Shown in pieces: positions 25,764 to 39,100 of a stretch of 64,000 nt of DNA; positions within the stretch are counted from its first letter, which is position 1, and each line of letters starts with the position of its first letter. Both the position numbers and the translations under genes were made by a program. This DNA is from Pectinophora gossypiella (Eukaryota; Arthropoda; Insecta; Lepidoptera; Gelechiidae), in assembly GCF_024362695.1 (NCBI RefSeq), contig NC_065407.1, forward strand, positions 7,998,001 through 8,062,000, written 5' to 3'. The notes under the pieces are model-generated. The model was not told the origin of the DNA. It did not search any database and saw only the letters and a program-made list of their open reading frames with translations.

Positions 25764-26511
25764 CAATCCCGAGTGGGGCTCGCATGAGAACAACATCACA
25801 CTCGCTCTACTAAACCTGCTGAGTAAACATCTTTCCCAATCGCACTTAAATTCCTGTAGCTACTACAATTAGTTGTTACGAACGCTGAATGAATATTATT
25901 CAAATAAAGTGTGAGTACAACCAATTAACTTTATCCAATGCAGCAATAGTACCAAAGCTACATGGAAAACATGCTCAGAATTTTTCATTCAACAACAGCC
26001 TGCCTCGTAAAGAACAAATTGTTTAATAAAAAAGAAAAGCAATTTGTTCCGTTGTTTTACTATCATAATAGAAATTGAACCAAACCAAATCTAACAAACT
26101 AGGTACAAACAGCTCGTAGGTACTTCGTGAAATTAATTAACAGCGGCGGGTGTAGTAAATAAATCCTTCATTTTCCTGCGCAGATTGCATAAAAATAATC
26201 AAATAAGTGGCATGGACATTACTCAGGCGCGTCGCGGTGCAGGCGCGAGCGGGACGCACGCTGCGCTCTCTCGCTCCCCCGCACCACCTCCACTCTCCCC
26301 CTTCCTGAAAGAAAAACTCTCGAAAAACTAATTACAACTTGTAATTGAAATTTTGCGTGTTATATAATCGGATACTTGAGCCGTGAGTAATGTATAAATG
26401 CGTCGGGGAGATGAATGGACGACACTGTGGGTGGGCCGCACAAGATACACTACCCCCACAATTCTTGAATTCAGTAACTTTAATACAATAAATCCCTATA
26501 TGTGAGATCCT

Positions 26512-26562
26512 TGGGGGAGGCCTATGCCCAGCAGTGGGCGTCGTACGGCTGATGATGTACAG
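26512..26562 (+). mobile_element. SINE/LINE 3' tail fragment
   Basis: The block gggggaggcctatgcccagc then agtgggcgtc and gctgatgatg is a widespread lepidopteran retroposon 3' end. A relative is at 35300-35368. Confidence 0.65.
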
Positions 26563-28474
26563 ACAAAAATGTTGGACATAATCTAATTCAATATTACTGT
26601 AAAGAGAAAAAATACAGAGAATCGCGAACCGATTTCAATTTCAATAGGTGCTTATTGGTTTTTACGTGTGTTGAATCGGGGCAAACAAACTAAATTTTAA
26701 TTCCGCTGCAAACGAAAGAAACCATTTCGCCTGTATAAACAAGCATTTTTAATTAAAACCCCCTTCAAAACCACGCGAACAAAAAACGCTATCACAATAG
26801 CAACAATCTAGGAAGCGATCTAACTGTATAAACACGCGAATAATGCGCAATCAAAAGGGCAGCGGCAACCACCGGCGCTGCACCGCCACCGCCAGCCGCC
26901 AGCCCCTCACCCGCCGCCTTTTTAAAGAATTACACTTTTGATTGCTTTTAGCAATTATTTCCTACGTAAAAGTAGGTACATCGCGCTTCATGCTCAATAA
27001 GTACTTCCCATTGAACAGACCTGTCAGGAAAAAACAGCCGGAAATTAGACGTTGCTTTATAATATTTTCATAACCAAGCAATCTGAGAATTTACCGTAAC
27101 TATGCCTTATAAAATAATGCAAACACATTCGATGATTTCTTGTACCTTATTCACGCTACATTATTATATCTTAAGTAATAAGTTCCAACAAAACCTTAAA
27201 CGTTTTTTGGCACTGTTTACCTTTTTGGATATAGCAAATAAAAAGCGCCTTGACGAAATGGCGACGTGAAGCATTTCGGTCAAGCCCTGAGTGGTAGGGA
27301 GGGACGCGGAGTGTAGTGGCGGGGAAATGGAAAAAGCATTAACGGATATGTCAGTGCCGCATCAACAGAGAGTGCCTGCCTTCTAATGCTGAATAAATAC
27401 CATCCACCTCCCCACTCAGCCCGCTACCACTGAACAAAGTTTACAAATCGACCGTCACAAAGCTAATGGCTAATTGAATTTGAATCTCTCCATAAATCGG
27501 TGAAGTGAAAAGTCGTATCTCTGTCGTTATTGCAAATTATTATTTTATGACGATAATAAAAGCTACAGTGATTTAATAATGATAAAGTCGAAAGTTTTGG
27601 GTGTGTTTCGTTATTTATTGGAAATGCAAAAAGAAATATACTAACTAATTTTGTTTTGGGTCGGTAAATATGAGGTGGGTATGATAAGCCGCAGGTTGTG
27701 GCAGGCCAGTCGTGGTAGAGGGCGTCATAAGTGGGCGAGACGTCCCATTTCCCGTTTCCGCGCGGGCATGGATCGGGAATGTTTTAGCTAAATCGACTCC
27801 GAGATTAGATGGATATTTTTAAAGCATCGCCTCGCCTCATCCATTAGCGGGATTTCATGAGCCACTCCACTACGAGGATTTCGCGTTAATGTTAAGGTCA
27901 TAAACTTGATGAAGGTGTGTTAAAACGTTGAAGAAATAAGTGGCGTACAATGTTAGTGGATATTGTGCGCAATAAAATACTTTGGTATAATACATTTAGA
28001 GAACAATAATGAATATGGCAATACGTTTTAAATCAGTAAGTGAATAGGTATGAAGAATCGTAATAGATCTCAACTGTATGAAGTAAAGCCAGATAGACAA
28101 GGATCAATAAAATAATACGCAGTTATTTACCTACACGGTGCAGGAAACGATAAATCCTCTGCGAATAATCAATTAAATTAATAATTACTTAAAGCTAAAA
28201 ATGCTTTGGTATTAACCAACACTATGGAAGATCCTCATTAGAGTGGTTCTAATGGCGGCACATTAGCAAAATGTTAATAGAACCTGATATAGTAACGAGC
28301 TGCACTGCAATGCATGAGCAACGCATAAAACCTGCATACAACTATGTCAGGTATCACGTTCCGCTCCGAGGTATTAAATATAGTAATGATTACGCGGTAT
28401 TGCGTCGTAATCTTAACAAAATTACACTGCTATGAATATTATTAGAGCAGTTCCAGGATCACTCTAAAGTGTGT

Positions 28475-28489
28475 CTACTAGACTAGTAG
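28475..28489. repeat. 15-bp palindrome
   Basis: CTACTAG-A-CTAGTAG is a perfect 7-bp inverted repeat with a one-base centre, lying 8 bp before the foldback element at 28498. Confidence 0.85.
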
Positions 28490-28497
28490 CAGTCTAA

Positions 28498-28654
28498 GGG
28501 GGTTAAGAAGGCCACATCGAAGCTATTCATCTAAAAAAGTAATATTGCTATTGACATTTGTTTGCATTGCGCATTTACTTTTATATGCCCAAATGTCAAA
28601 TTGCAATATTGTTTTTTTAGATGAATTGCTTCGATGTGGCCTATTTAATCCCCC
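28498..28654. mobile_element. Foldback MITE (157 bp)
   Basis: Almost the whole segment folds on itself. The left arm (GGGGGTTAAGAAGGCCACAT, continuing to about 28560) pairs with the right arm ending ATGTGGCCTATTTAATCCCC. The arms include CATCGAAGC, TTCATCTAAAAAA and TTGACATTTG blocks with their complements, around a loop at about 28561-28588. It has no coding capacity. No clear target duplication is seen. Confidence 0.8.
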
Positions 28655-30296
28655 TGACCTGCTTCAAGTGAAGAACATCATCAAGAAAGGATTTAGGTAC
28701 GCAAATAGCAGAACTTCAAATCTACATTTAAAATTTGAAATGATTTACAAAATACAGTAACAACAATATTCACACGTCGTGTCTTTCCTAAAACCTCGTA
28801 ATTATAATTTCTAATTGGTGCTCAGTTTACATACGAATCTTTATCAAGGCATTCCAAACCCGAAACAAAGTTTTATAAAGGCAGCTTGTCACTCTGTAGT
28901 TGTCTGGGTATTTAATTAAAGCTTAAAATTAAGCTTTCGGCAGCAGCGAAGTGCTAGTTTTATTAAGTGCATAAGCTGGTATTCATGTAATTACTGCTCG
29001 CGTCAAGTCCGTCGGAATTTAAACACGCGCTCGCGACAAACTTACGTTATTAAGCCACTAGTTTCGAGCCTACTTTCACTGAGTACATGTATCCCACCCT
29101 TAATGCAAATTCTTGAGATAAGTACAAGGGGAAACTCAATATGTAATTTCAATCTCTTTGAAATTGTAAATACTGAAAGATATTGCTTGGAGGTTAATCG
29201 CTACAATAGTAACTAAGTAATCTGTGTTTCAATTGTTTCTGGACTTGAACAAATTGAATTAGGAACATTACTAGTACAATCTGTACAATATCCAAATAAG
29301 TACTTTTTTATCACCCCGTATGTTTCTTAAGTAGGTAATGTAATTCGGAATCACTGTCACATTGATTCTTGATTATTATTATTGGGCGTGATAAAAATAC
29401 CCCTGTATAATAATGCTAGCCATGAAAGCTTTAAAATAACTCCACACTCCATTTCGCAGAATAAAGTAGGTATTATAAACGACAACATGGCACCAGATTA
29501 AGCTCAATAAAATGGCAGTAGTGGTATTAATAATGATTATAATCTTACATAAATTCAATTATTTGGAGCGAACTCGCATTACGAGACACGTTATTGGCAG
29601 TGTCGTAAAATTTTATATGCGCCCGCGCAAAGGTTTTTTTATCACTATCCGTGATCGCGCCCTTGTTGGTTGATCATGGGACCATATACACAGTTACGAC
29701 GCATATTTCCTTATTTGTCGGGGGTTATTTTTACGGCGATACGGTCCACCACATATCACGTTGGTCTAAGAGAAAGCTCCGTGAAGTGTGGGTACTTAGT
29801 CTTGCGACGGATGTACCTCTTGCCTACCAATTGGAATATAGTGAGCTTATGTTATGTTGTTATGTGTTGCAGAAGAAATGAATTATGGAATGAGATGAAT
29901 AATTTAAAATGAGGCAACATGTGACGTGTCACGGTGCGTAATGATTCGCACGACGCTGACAGATGTCTGCGGGCGCGTCATTATTAAGAGCGACCGTGCA
30001 GAGCTTAATCCGGAGTGCGGACTTGACCGACAACTTTGTAAATTAAATTGGCTCCACGGTACGTCAACTCGGGAGAATTGCACTCCTTATGGGCCCGGTA
30101 ATCACCGGCCTGTATAAATGCTCCATTAAAACTGGTGTCAATTACATTAATTCCTTATACGTATCAAGATAAATATATAGTACTAGCGACGTTCTCTAAT
30201 TAAATGTCATGTGCATAACATTTTCCGTATAAACAGTGTAGTAGAATGTAGACAAGCAGAAGCTAATGACGGGCGGTTGTTAGAAGCAAGTGGACA

Positions 30297-30412
30297 TACA
30301 TACATACATAAACTCACGCCTATTTCCCACCGGGGTAAGCAGAGACTATAGAATTCCATTTGCTTCGATCCTGACACACTTCTCTTGCTTCCTCCACATT
30401 CATCAATCGTTC
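30297..30412 (-). mobile_element. LINE 3' end, C-terminal RT-ORF tail
   Basis: On the minus strand the frame encodes RLMNVEEAREVCQDRSKW, then NSIVSAYPGGK and a stop, followed by a (TATG)n-like tail at the left end. It is the same family as 14241-14311 and 49376-49568, and strongly 5' truncated. Confidence 0.75.
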
Positions 30413-31308
30413 AAGCAAGTGGAAAAACTTCATTAATGGTGTTCCACATAGAGCATTACCGGGAACGTTGGCTGGACGCGCCTCCAGCTGCTCGTTATAC
30501 ACTTCTGATTTCCGCCCTTCCTGTTAATCATTATACTACCTTAGCTCAAGCTGAACCATTTGTGTAATTGGCTTTATTTTCTGAGTAGATATATTTTTCG
30601 AAACAATTACTTCCTTTTTCATCTGGAGGAACAATTAATCTAAAAGCGGCATCACGCTCGGCCGTAGAAGCTCGCAAATGTGCATTTCCAGTACCAGCAG
30701 AAGTTCATTAAGTAAAACATGAATCTTGATGAAAATTACTTAATGGTAAGTTGTAAGATTGGCGCCAACGGCGGCCACCCCCGCCTCCCGCGGCCCCCGC
30801 CACCGCCGCCCCTCGGGCAGAGTGGTGGAAGTGGAACGTGCCCGGTAATAAGGAGCAAGTTATTCATTAGTGTTTTGAGAAAAAGTTATTAACGTCGACA
30901 AGTCGTGCGCCAACCTGCGCATGCGCTTGCATCTCACTGTGACATTTACCGGGACGGAAAGCAACGCAGGCCTTGTACTGGAATACAAAAGGGTTTTATA
31001 CCTACCAACTTATTTTACAAAGCAAAATCTGCATGAAAAAGTAAGCTGTGAAAGTAGGTACATTATTTTAAGTATCATGTACGTATAAAGGGTAAACAAG
31101 GAAAGTAGGTAATATCCTTTACAGTATTTACTTACTTACTTAAATAAAATTGTTAATGTTAATTAATACCCAGACCCACATGAGCCTTTTAGAACACTCA
31201 CCAACAATGTTTCTGCAATATTCATTAATGAGAGAAATTGCCGGTCTGTAATGAGAGTTTTATGGCCGAGATGCAGCTTGCTGCCTCACAGCGCAATTTA
31301 ATACTTAC

Positions 31309-31324
31309 ATGCAAATTAATTGCA
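31309..31324. promoter_or_regulatory. POU octamer/homeodomain composite motif
   Basis: ATGCAAATTAATTGCA joins an octamer (ATGCAAAT) to TTAATTGCA, making a near-palindrome. It lies in a non-repetitive island that also has TTTTATGGCC. Enhancer function is inferred from the motif only. Confidence 0.25.
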
Positions 31325-32524
31325 CCGCGCCGCTTATTAAATTAAGGAGGAAATACAATAGAAAGCTGTCCCCAGCTGCTTTATAAGGCTACGTGTATGG
31401 TGCTAAATCAGCAATGTTTCATTATTGTAAATATTTTAATTAGTTCCACGTTCGATTTGCCACACTCCATGTAGATGAGCACCACTCCACGAGAGGAGAC
31501 CGTTCGAGTACCGGCGGCGACGCTACATGACTGCGCTGTTTAAATAAACTTTTTCTAATGAGAGGCATCGAGGCCACCCGATCCTATTATTCGGCTAACG
31601 AAGCCAACGGGATCCCTTGATTATTAAAACGAACTTGGAGCCACCCACGGCGCCTCCCGGGTGTTAATTGGGCCCCCGTAGACAATACTAATAAGGCCCG
31701 TCCGCGCGTCTATCTGTCTAATTAAACGCGAAACTTGAGAGTAGCACCCTTGCGACTAGGGCCTGTTTGCCGAGCCTCCTGAATACACTGTAATAATACC
31801 GGCTAAGCGTGTTTGAGTGGCTCTTTTTCGGATCTGTGTAAACCCGCGTTTAATTAGCAGTATTATGAGTCTGAGTGTCGACTCCCGGCGTGTTTAATTA
31901 AGCTAAGTCAGTAACAACAATCCATTAGCGCAATTCTTGCTACAGGCGCCGAGTTTGCCAGCCTCGTGAATGGCTTATTACTTATTGGAATTCTGAGCTT
32001 AATATAAAATCTATAGGTAAGTGCTTTTATTTATAATTAGATGTACTGCTAAGATATTATAGAATTTATTGCTCCAAGCTGTATTTGTTAAAGTACTAAA
32101 TTTTAATTATGTTTCCAGTAGTTAATTGGTATGCCACCTTAACAGGGTAAAATTTATAATTAAAGGGCATCCTACCTGTACATAAAGTAAGGTTATACTT
32201 TCCAAAATCAATTTAATTGTTGTTCATATGAGGAGGACGAGTGTAAAATACATAAAGTGTTGGAACCCGAAGCCCCTGGTGTCGCGGGAGGCACTTCCGG
32301 CACTCGATCCTAATTACAGATAGCGGCTGGAGCGGAGTCTCGCCGCCCGGCCCGCGCCCGCGCTACCAGACGTGTTCGCAACTTTGCATTATAATCCTAT
32401 CGCCGATCCACTGCTGTAGCAGATTCAATTTAACTTGTAACGAGCTAATTAAGCTGCTAGTTTATTGTATCGAATTTTCTTTCCGCTTCGTCAAGTCAAA
32501 AGCGAAAAGTTTTCTACATTTCAC

Positions 32525-32580
32525 TATCTAGATAGTATGAGTAGGTAGCACTTGACCTACTCATATTATCTAGGTAGATA
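32525..32580. other. Pre-miRNA-like hairpin
   Basis: Bases 32529-32546 pair with 32555-32572 over 18 bp with a single G-U wobble, closing an 8-base loop. Four more pairs (TATC/GATA) form after a 4-base bulge. Arm length and loop size fit a small pre-miRNA or a young foldback element. There is no known miRNA seed that I recognise. Confidence 0.5.
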
Positions 32581-34089
32581 AGCTTTGCCAACTGTTTAAC
32601 GCTAGCGATGTCTCAAATGCTTTCAAACACAGTGACGAACATAAAATATTATTCCATAACAATAAAAATTCACTACGAGTATAATGGAAAAAGAATATAA
32701 TCTATTCTTGCGTCAACAAAACATACGCTTTCAGAAGAATGCGAATGTCTTAAGAAAAATGATTGCCACGCCAAGGCAGAGAGCCAAAGTGTTTTGCGTA
32801 TGTAAATTTAGCTTGTTATACTTGTATATTATTATAACCGTACTATTGGCCGGTTTTTATTTATAAGTGGAGAGTTGTTAATTAATAAAATCAATATCAA
32901 AAACGTGGACGTAGTAAACCTGTCACGGAACGTGTCGGGCCACACCGCGGGCGTTAGTGCCGATTGCAGCCCACTGCGTACAGTCAGCACCATTCATAAT
33001 TCCATAGGTACGTAAAAACTGCAGAAAATTCTTATAAATTACAAATTAAAAAATAACTGTTACATTTCCATATTTTAAGTACCAAAACTACTTACATAAC
33101 TAAGTACCTACCTCCTATTAAACTATATGGAACTCTGAAGCTTGTATATTTTCTTAGCTACTCTTAAAATATTTTTCCAGCCGTTCTGCAGAGGTCTAGT
33201 GTCTGACGGTACACGCAGCTACTCGTTTAATTCCAATCAACATTCAAATCGATGCAAATGGAAAGATTAATCGACGTTTGCGCGGGCAGGGCAGCGCAGT
33301 ACATCTCTAAGATTGTTAATTATGCAGAAAGATTGCTTGACACTTGTAAAACTATATGGAATTAACATTCACATTATTTGTCATACATACATAACTTCGA
33401 CATGATGGCAAGGAATGCCAACATACCGGAGAAAAATACATCTACCTACCTACTGAAAAGGATAAAAGCTTGGCTGCATTTCAGGTCTTACTTTGTGCAT
33501 TCGTAGTGTATTGGTGGAGATCTCAGATAAATTATCTGAATCTGATAGGTTTTTTATATAAATAAACATTACTTCTATTACTCATCTTATGTACGTCCGG
33601 ACTTAAACGTTATAACAATATGTATAATCCTATGCAAATTATTACGTCATTTTATACTGTAAGTAAGTACTTACCTAATAAATTATTCAACGTAACAAAC
33701 AATTCACAACATTAATTGCTTACTGTCTTTATTACTAAGACTGCAAAAAACGTGGGTGGTTAGTATCTAATCTACAAATTAGATATGGAAACAGAAAATG
33801 AGATAAAATATCTGTAACCAATCAAATAAATCCGTCCAAATTGGATTGCAGAACAAATAGATCAATCACTTGTGAATATACTCTGATCAGACGCCGACAA
33901 ATAAATAGATCCCGCTGGGTTAGGTACTCAAAGTTGCATTTAGTCTGCTCCTTAATAAGCCAATCGAGACTTTCTTAATACTTACAGCTTAATCTTTAGA
34001 AAAATCATTACTGTTTTTTTTGTAGTCAAAAATAAAGTTTGCTTTCAAAGAACCTTTAATAGGAATAAGTTCGTTAAATTATAGCTATA

Positions 34090-34315
34090 CAGAGTGTTAG
34101 TGACATCGTAACGAATACTGAGAGGGATGATTTAGACCATGATTCTGAGTTAATATCAAGTGGAATTTTCCGTCACAAAATTCATATTTTGTTTTTAGTT
34201 TTTTAAATTATTTTCAATTTTATTCTTTTGGATGGAAAATTCCACTTGATATTAACTCAGAATAATGAGCTGAATCATCCCTCTCAGTATTCGTTACGAC
34301 GTCATTTACACTCCG
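34090..34315. mobile_element. TIR foldback MITE, copy A
   Basis: Flanked by TA on both sides. The arms (CAGAGTGTTAGTGACATCGT and its complement at the right end) extend about 90 bp, including TCAAGTGGAATTTTCCGT, and pair around a T-rich centre. It has no ORF. Four other copies occur in this window (34350, 48457, 55388, 57541). The TA duplication suggests Tc1/mariner-type mobilisation, which is inferred. Confidence 0.85.
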
Positions 34316-34349
34316 TATAAGCACATACAGATAGCCATACAAGTAGGTA

Positions 34350-34575
34350 TGGGTGTTAGTGACACCGTAACAAATACTGAGGGGGACGGTTCAGACCATG
34401 ATTCTGAGCTGATATCAAGTGGAATTTCCTGTCGGAAAATTCATGAAAATTTTTATGTTGTTTTTATTTTTTTCAGTTCCATATTTTTGCGACGGAAAAT
34501 TCCACATGATATCAACTCAGAATCATGGTCTGAATTATCCTTCAAAGTTATCGTTACGATGTCACTAACACCCTG
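34350..34575. mobile_element. TIR foldback MITE, copy B
   Basis: Same family as copy A and only 34 bp downstream in the same apparent orientation. The left end lacks one or two bases of the consensus terminus, and the right end is CACTAACACCCTG followed by TA. Confidence 0.85.
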
Positions 34576-34697
34576 TACATTAGTGTTCGACTTGGGAAAG
34601 TCACATCAGTGAACTTTAATAAGATGATACAAAAAGGTGACTGATGTTACACGTTTTCTTTTTAATGAAAAACTTAAAACGAGCTTGTAAAGTTTAA

Positions 34698-34762
34698 GTC
34701 AACAAAATAATGCTAGCTGTACATATATTATATACAACTAGCATTATTTTTTGTGTGTTGAC
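34698..34762. repeat. AT-rich long hairpin
   Basis: GTCAACA and AAAATAATGCTAG on the left pair with CTAGCATTATTTT and TGTTGAC on the right. The inner TGTA/TACA can extend the stem, with a small asymmetric bulge on the right. It is probably a tiny foldback element. Confidence 0.65.
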
Positions 34763-35299
34763 GGATAGACGGAGAGGCGGGAAAATTGTATGAACCAGCA
34801 AACAAAATCGGGTTCACTAGTGTTTCTAGCTCGGTGTATGTGCATCAAGTGTAGGTACACAAACGGAATCGGTTATACAAAAATAAAAACAGGCAAAGTA
34901 CATACCTACCTTTTTGTGGCTGCAAAATTACATAAAATTAGCAAGAATTCATCCATTTGAATATAGATTACTTGTAAACGGTCTGCCTTCTAGATTTCTT
35001 TTAGCTAAGCAAATATAGCTGTCTGCGAAGTGGCTGTCCCGTTCACCCACGCAGCTGATTTCAGAATCGAGTCGACGCAATCCACGATTGATTCTAATTA
35101 ACGATAGCTGTATTTATTGGAGGTACAAACAGACCAACCTAATTGATTTCGCTGTGTACACTGCGATCTACTGTCAGACGACAAACCGATTGAATATTGC
35201 GCTTCCAAATTACTAGCTCTATGTATAGTGTGTCCATTTTATTATCATTTTAGGTTAATTCGAAATGTTTATAGATCTAATTTGTCTGATTTTAAATAG

Positions 35300-35368
35300 C
35301 CCCCCTCCGGTTGATTGAGGGGAGGCCTGTGCCCAGCAGTGGCACGTATATAAGCTGTTTATGTATGT
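35300..35368 (+). mobile_element. SINE 3' tail fragment
   Basis: Contains cccccctccggttgattgag and ggaggcctgtgcccagcagt, then tatataagctgtttatgtatgt. This is the 3' end of the tRNA-headed SINE family whose longer copy lies at 58164-58402 on the minus strand. Confidence 0.7.
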
Positions 35369-36095
35369 CATGTCATAACATGTCATTTAACATATTAAAT
35401 AGCCCGTTAATGGTAGCTAATTTATCGTAATCCTTTAACATTATATTCAAAATTATAAGCAGCTAAGTAAATGCTTTCGAGATGTTTTGTACTCCTTTCA
35501 GCAGAGAAATAAAATACCTACCTACTTATCTATACATTTATTTATTTATTTAAGATACATAATCCTCATTATATACATAAAAATTACATGAACAAAATTC
35601 AACGGACAATGACCGTGTGTTATACCATTACAGGCGTATACAACATTCAAGTTTAAATTTTAAAGAAATAATAAAACAACACGTACATTTAGAGAAACTC
35701 TAGCCATATATATTATTATAAAAAGCGTGCGCAAGATTCTTTTGAGGTTTGTAGAAAAGCAGCTCGCCGCTCGGCACAAGTCGGACACGGTTGTTTTGCG
35801 AATATGTTCCGCTCTGTACAGACATGTCTCTAATTAGGGCACGTTTCGCCCTGTAATCCACCTGTCTACTAATTAATACAGCTGAATAAACAACCACTGG
35901 CAACGGATAAGAATTCCCTACACTTACCGTGTAATGAGGGCCTTTTACATTATTACGTAACCACCACGACAGTTTTTACACGTAAAAAATAACATTTTAA
36001 TTAATCACGAGAATAAACGCATTATTACTATATCGTGTAATACATACATAGTTTTAAAAAAGGAATTTGCAATGTGTAACTTTTCTTAGCGTTGG

Positions 36096-36143
36096 AATAA
36101 AATGTAGGTAGAAGCCTACCTATATGAGCGACTACATTTTATT
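36096..36143. repeat. Nested hairpin
   Basis: AATAAAATGTAG (36096-36107) pairs exactly with CTACATTTTATT (36132-36143). Inside it a second inverted repeat, TAGGTA/TACCTA (36105-36122), gives an alternative fold. Confidence 0.7.
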
Positions 36144-39100
36144 AAAAAGTTCTAAAGGCTGTACGTCGCAAGCATCTATAAGCATCAACATGACATTTAC
36201 GTATGTTTCTAAATCATACAGAGGAAGCCGGTGTCAAACGTTGTATGAATTTTGTTCGTGCGAGTAATTAAAGCGAGCCCCTTAATTAGAGGCTGCGCAC
36301 ACTAATTAGGCATCATTGCTCCAGAAACTGAATACCTAAGTCTCCCAATTAGCGGCCGCCTCGTCGACCATCGCCGATTACTTGCTACGCATAAATACTC
36401 TCTCATCAACAATATTTGTATTTGATATACTTATATTAGCAATAATTCCTACAAAAAACTAATTAAGGAGATTGATCTACTTATACCTAACCGTCATAAA
36501 TAAAAAAGAAGCTTCCGCTAATATCAATATCCGTGCCAATTTACGTAGTAGATAATACACAGAAGCCCAAGCGAATTATAACATTAACTTCTCTCTTTTC
36601 ATAATAATATATTTAGTGATACTCAGTAAAATTAGTTTTCCTAACCATTTCTGCTCCATAAATATAATTGCGTTCCACTTATTGCCCATAAAAGGAAAGG
36701 AACGTGCGAACGGCCCTGTTGCAAAATTGTACAAAAGGAAAGTAATATTAGGTGGAAGTGGAAACAGTGCTACCCCGGGCGTGTTTCGGTGACTGGGGCG
36801 GGCTTTCAGATAAATTATTTATCAACTGTATAGCAATTTTCTTTATGACTCCTCCGACGGAGCAGAGCAATTTACTCGTGAAAGAGATGCGTAAACTTGC
36901 AAGGACGCCCAAATTGAGAATGGAACAATGAGGCCAGTAAAGATTTCAATAAGGATACAGCTCGCGGCTCACGAGCTCGTCGGCGGTGCACGCCCCCGCC
37001 TGATACCGGTGCCCTGGCGAGACGCGCAGTGTCATGAGCAACGTCACACATGCGTCTCATTAGTAACACTTTTGAAATGGATATCTCGTCGCAAGAAATG
37101 ATTAAATTGACTTCGCCTCAATGACGCGTTACCCCAGAGTTAATTAAAATGTAAAAATGATGTAAGTATGCTAAATTTAGAAATGACTCTTTCGTTCTTT
37201 ACGAAACTAACCCATAAAACTGATTATAAATGCCCATATAGCGTCATCTAAATAATTAAAGAGGTTTGACGCTTAGTATTAAAGCTGAAAGCGATGTTTC
37301 ATGCTAAGTTAGTTGGAAAGCCCAACGCGCGGCGGCGGCGGCGGCGCTTCCAATTTCCGTAATTGTGAGTTCATCAAGGAAATTGACTGGCAGACAACGA
37401 AACGCAATCCCACTCTTTATTTACATCACGCTCAGCGAACAACGATTGCTTTGCGTGCACTAAAAGGGCGACAATATCACGTTCCACACGACCGCTTTTT
37501 AAAATAATACAATATAAGTAGTAGTTATTATAAGTGTATTCTGCGGCATTTTAAAACGATTGGCTTACGAAGTCTAATCGACGCTAGTAGCGGAATCAGT
37601 AGAGAAGCATAACGTTTTTAATGATTTCAAAGGAACAATAAGCAATCAAAATGAGAACAATGCTAATAAAGCCGTTCGGATACGCACAATAAATCCCTGC
37701 GTTGAATAAATAAGCGAAAAGTCGCGAGGAGATGGTGCGAAAGCAAGCAGTAAATAAAAAGCTGCGGTGGTCGCGAGGTAATTGATGGCGAGCGGCAATC
37801 AAATTAGGCTCCGCGTCGCGGGTAATCGGCTGAAAGCTGCCCGACAGAGAGCTTTTGTGGGTCGGCGGGCGGCGGCGGGCGGCGCCGACTGCGGGCGGCG
37901 GCGGGCGAACGCGGACGCGGACGGATGCGTGGACGAACGGACAGGCGCGGACGAACCGCGCGCGCCCTCTCTCACACCGACCGGACCACGCTTTATGGCC
38001 TTTTATTTCAAGCTTACATACATAATATGATATTTAAAACTTACATTTAAATAAAATATATATTTGTTTCAACTCGTATGTACTAAACTGTAGGGAAAAA
38101 CTATTGCAAGTATGCGCGGCTTTTTCTTAAGGTTCCGTATTTATTAAGGTTTTATCAGAAACACTGTCTGTTACGTAATCTGTATAAATACTTATATACA
38201 GGTTTTATTTATTGTTAAACATTTAAATATTATAAGGATGTAACCCAATTACTAAATTAATTTCAGTTGTAAATAAGTATATTATAATAAATATATAAAA
38301 CCTTTTCCTTGCTTTTTATTTTCAACCTCTCTATGGACTGTCTTTCCAAGTAATGTTAAAATCATTGAGGTGAAATTTGGTTTGAATGAAAGATCAATTT
38401 CTTAGAATCAATTAGTCGGACTTGTGTCAAACATGTATTGAAGCTTGTAAGCTCGAGTTGAGGAGGTGATTATTAAAATTGTTTTCCAAGAGCTTACGTT
38501 GAAGTAAATGAGACAAAGACTGAATCCTATACGAAAGTAATATTTACCGAATACGCGGTAAATATTACCTACTGAGATTTAAAATGTTCCAATAGACATA
38601 AATTCTTAGTCGTAGCATGAGCAAGACATGGGCATGATAGCCAGTAGGGATGACCTCAACTGTCGCAAACGATGAGCGCCGGCGCCGGGAGGACACGCAG
38701 CATCCACCGGCCATTTAGCTTTTATCATAATTTAAGTTTTCCATTAGCCGTAATTGACGCGAACATCGTTCGTCGCTTACGGCCGCGGATCGTTGCCACG
38801 ATTGTTATTTTTGGATAGATAAATATTTCCTATTTTCAGAAGGACTTCTCGAGCGCGATTTCGACTTAATTGACAATCCTATTAATAATTAACACGAATT
38901 ATGGCATACAGCTTTTATCTTAATGTAGCTTTTAACGGTGCATTTGTATTCGAGAGACCATTTCGATGTAATTTTCAACGGCACTGCTGTCTCGCTAATG
39001 GAGATATATCAAGCTATTTACTAGCAATTTATAGATAATTTAATTAATGTAGTCGATTGAATATACATTACACAGATTATAGAAGTGGATCGAGTGGTAT

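Larger units (their letters stand above)
22051..28474. other. Gene-free stretch
   Basis: No supported gene. It contains an interspersed repeat (23628-23915), simple repeats (24616-24636 and 25743-25763), a SINE tail (26512-26562), and GC-rich islands at about 24960-25100 and 26225-26300. Short open frames here lack domains. Confidence 0.55.
28655..34089. other. Gene-free stretch
   Basis: No supported gene. It holds a LINE C-terminal fragment (30297-30412), a POU/homeodomain-like composite site (31309-31324), a pre-miRNA-like hairpin (32525-32580) and GC-rich islands near 30770-30830 and 32330-32370. A 60-codon frame at 32684-32866 ends in a hydrophobic stretch but has no other support. Confidence 0.55.

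Noticed and set aside
32684..32866. 60-codon frame ending in a hydrophobic stretch (possible small membrane protein)
   Set aside because: Length and AT-rich composition are compatible with chance. No upstream or downstream support.
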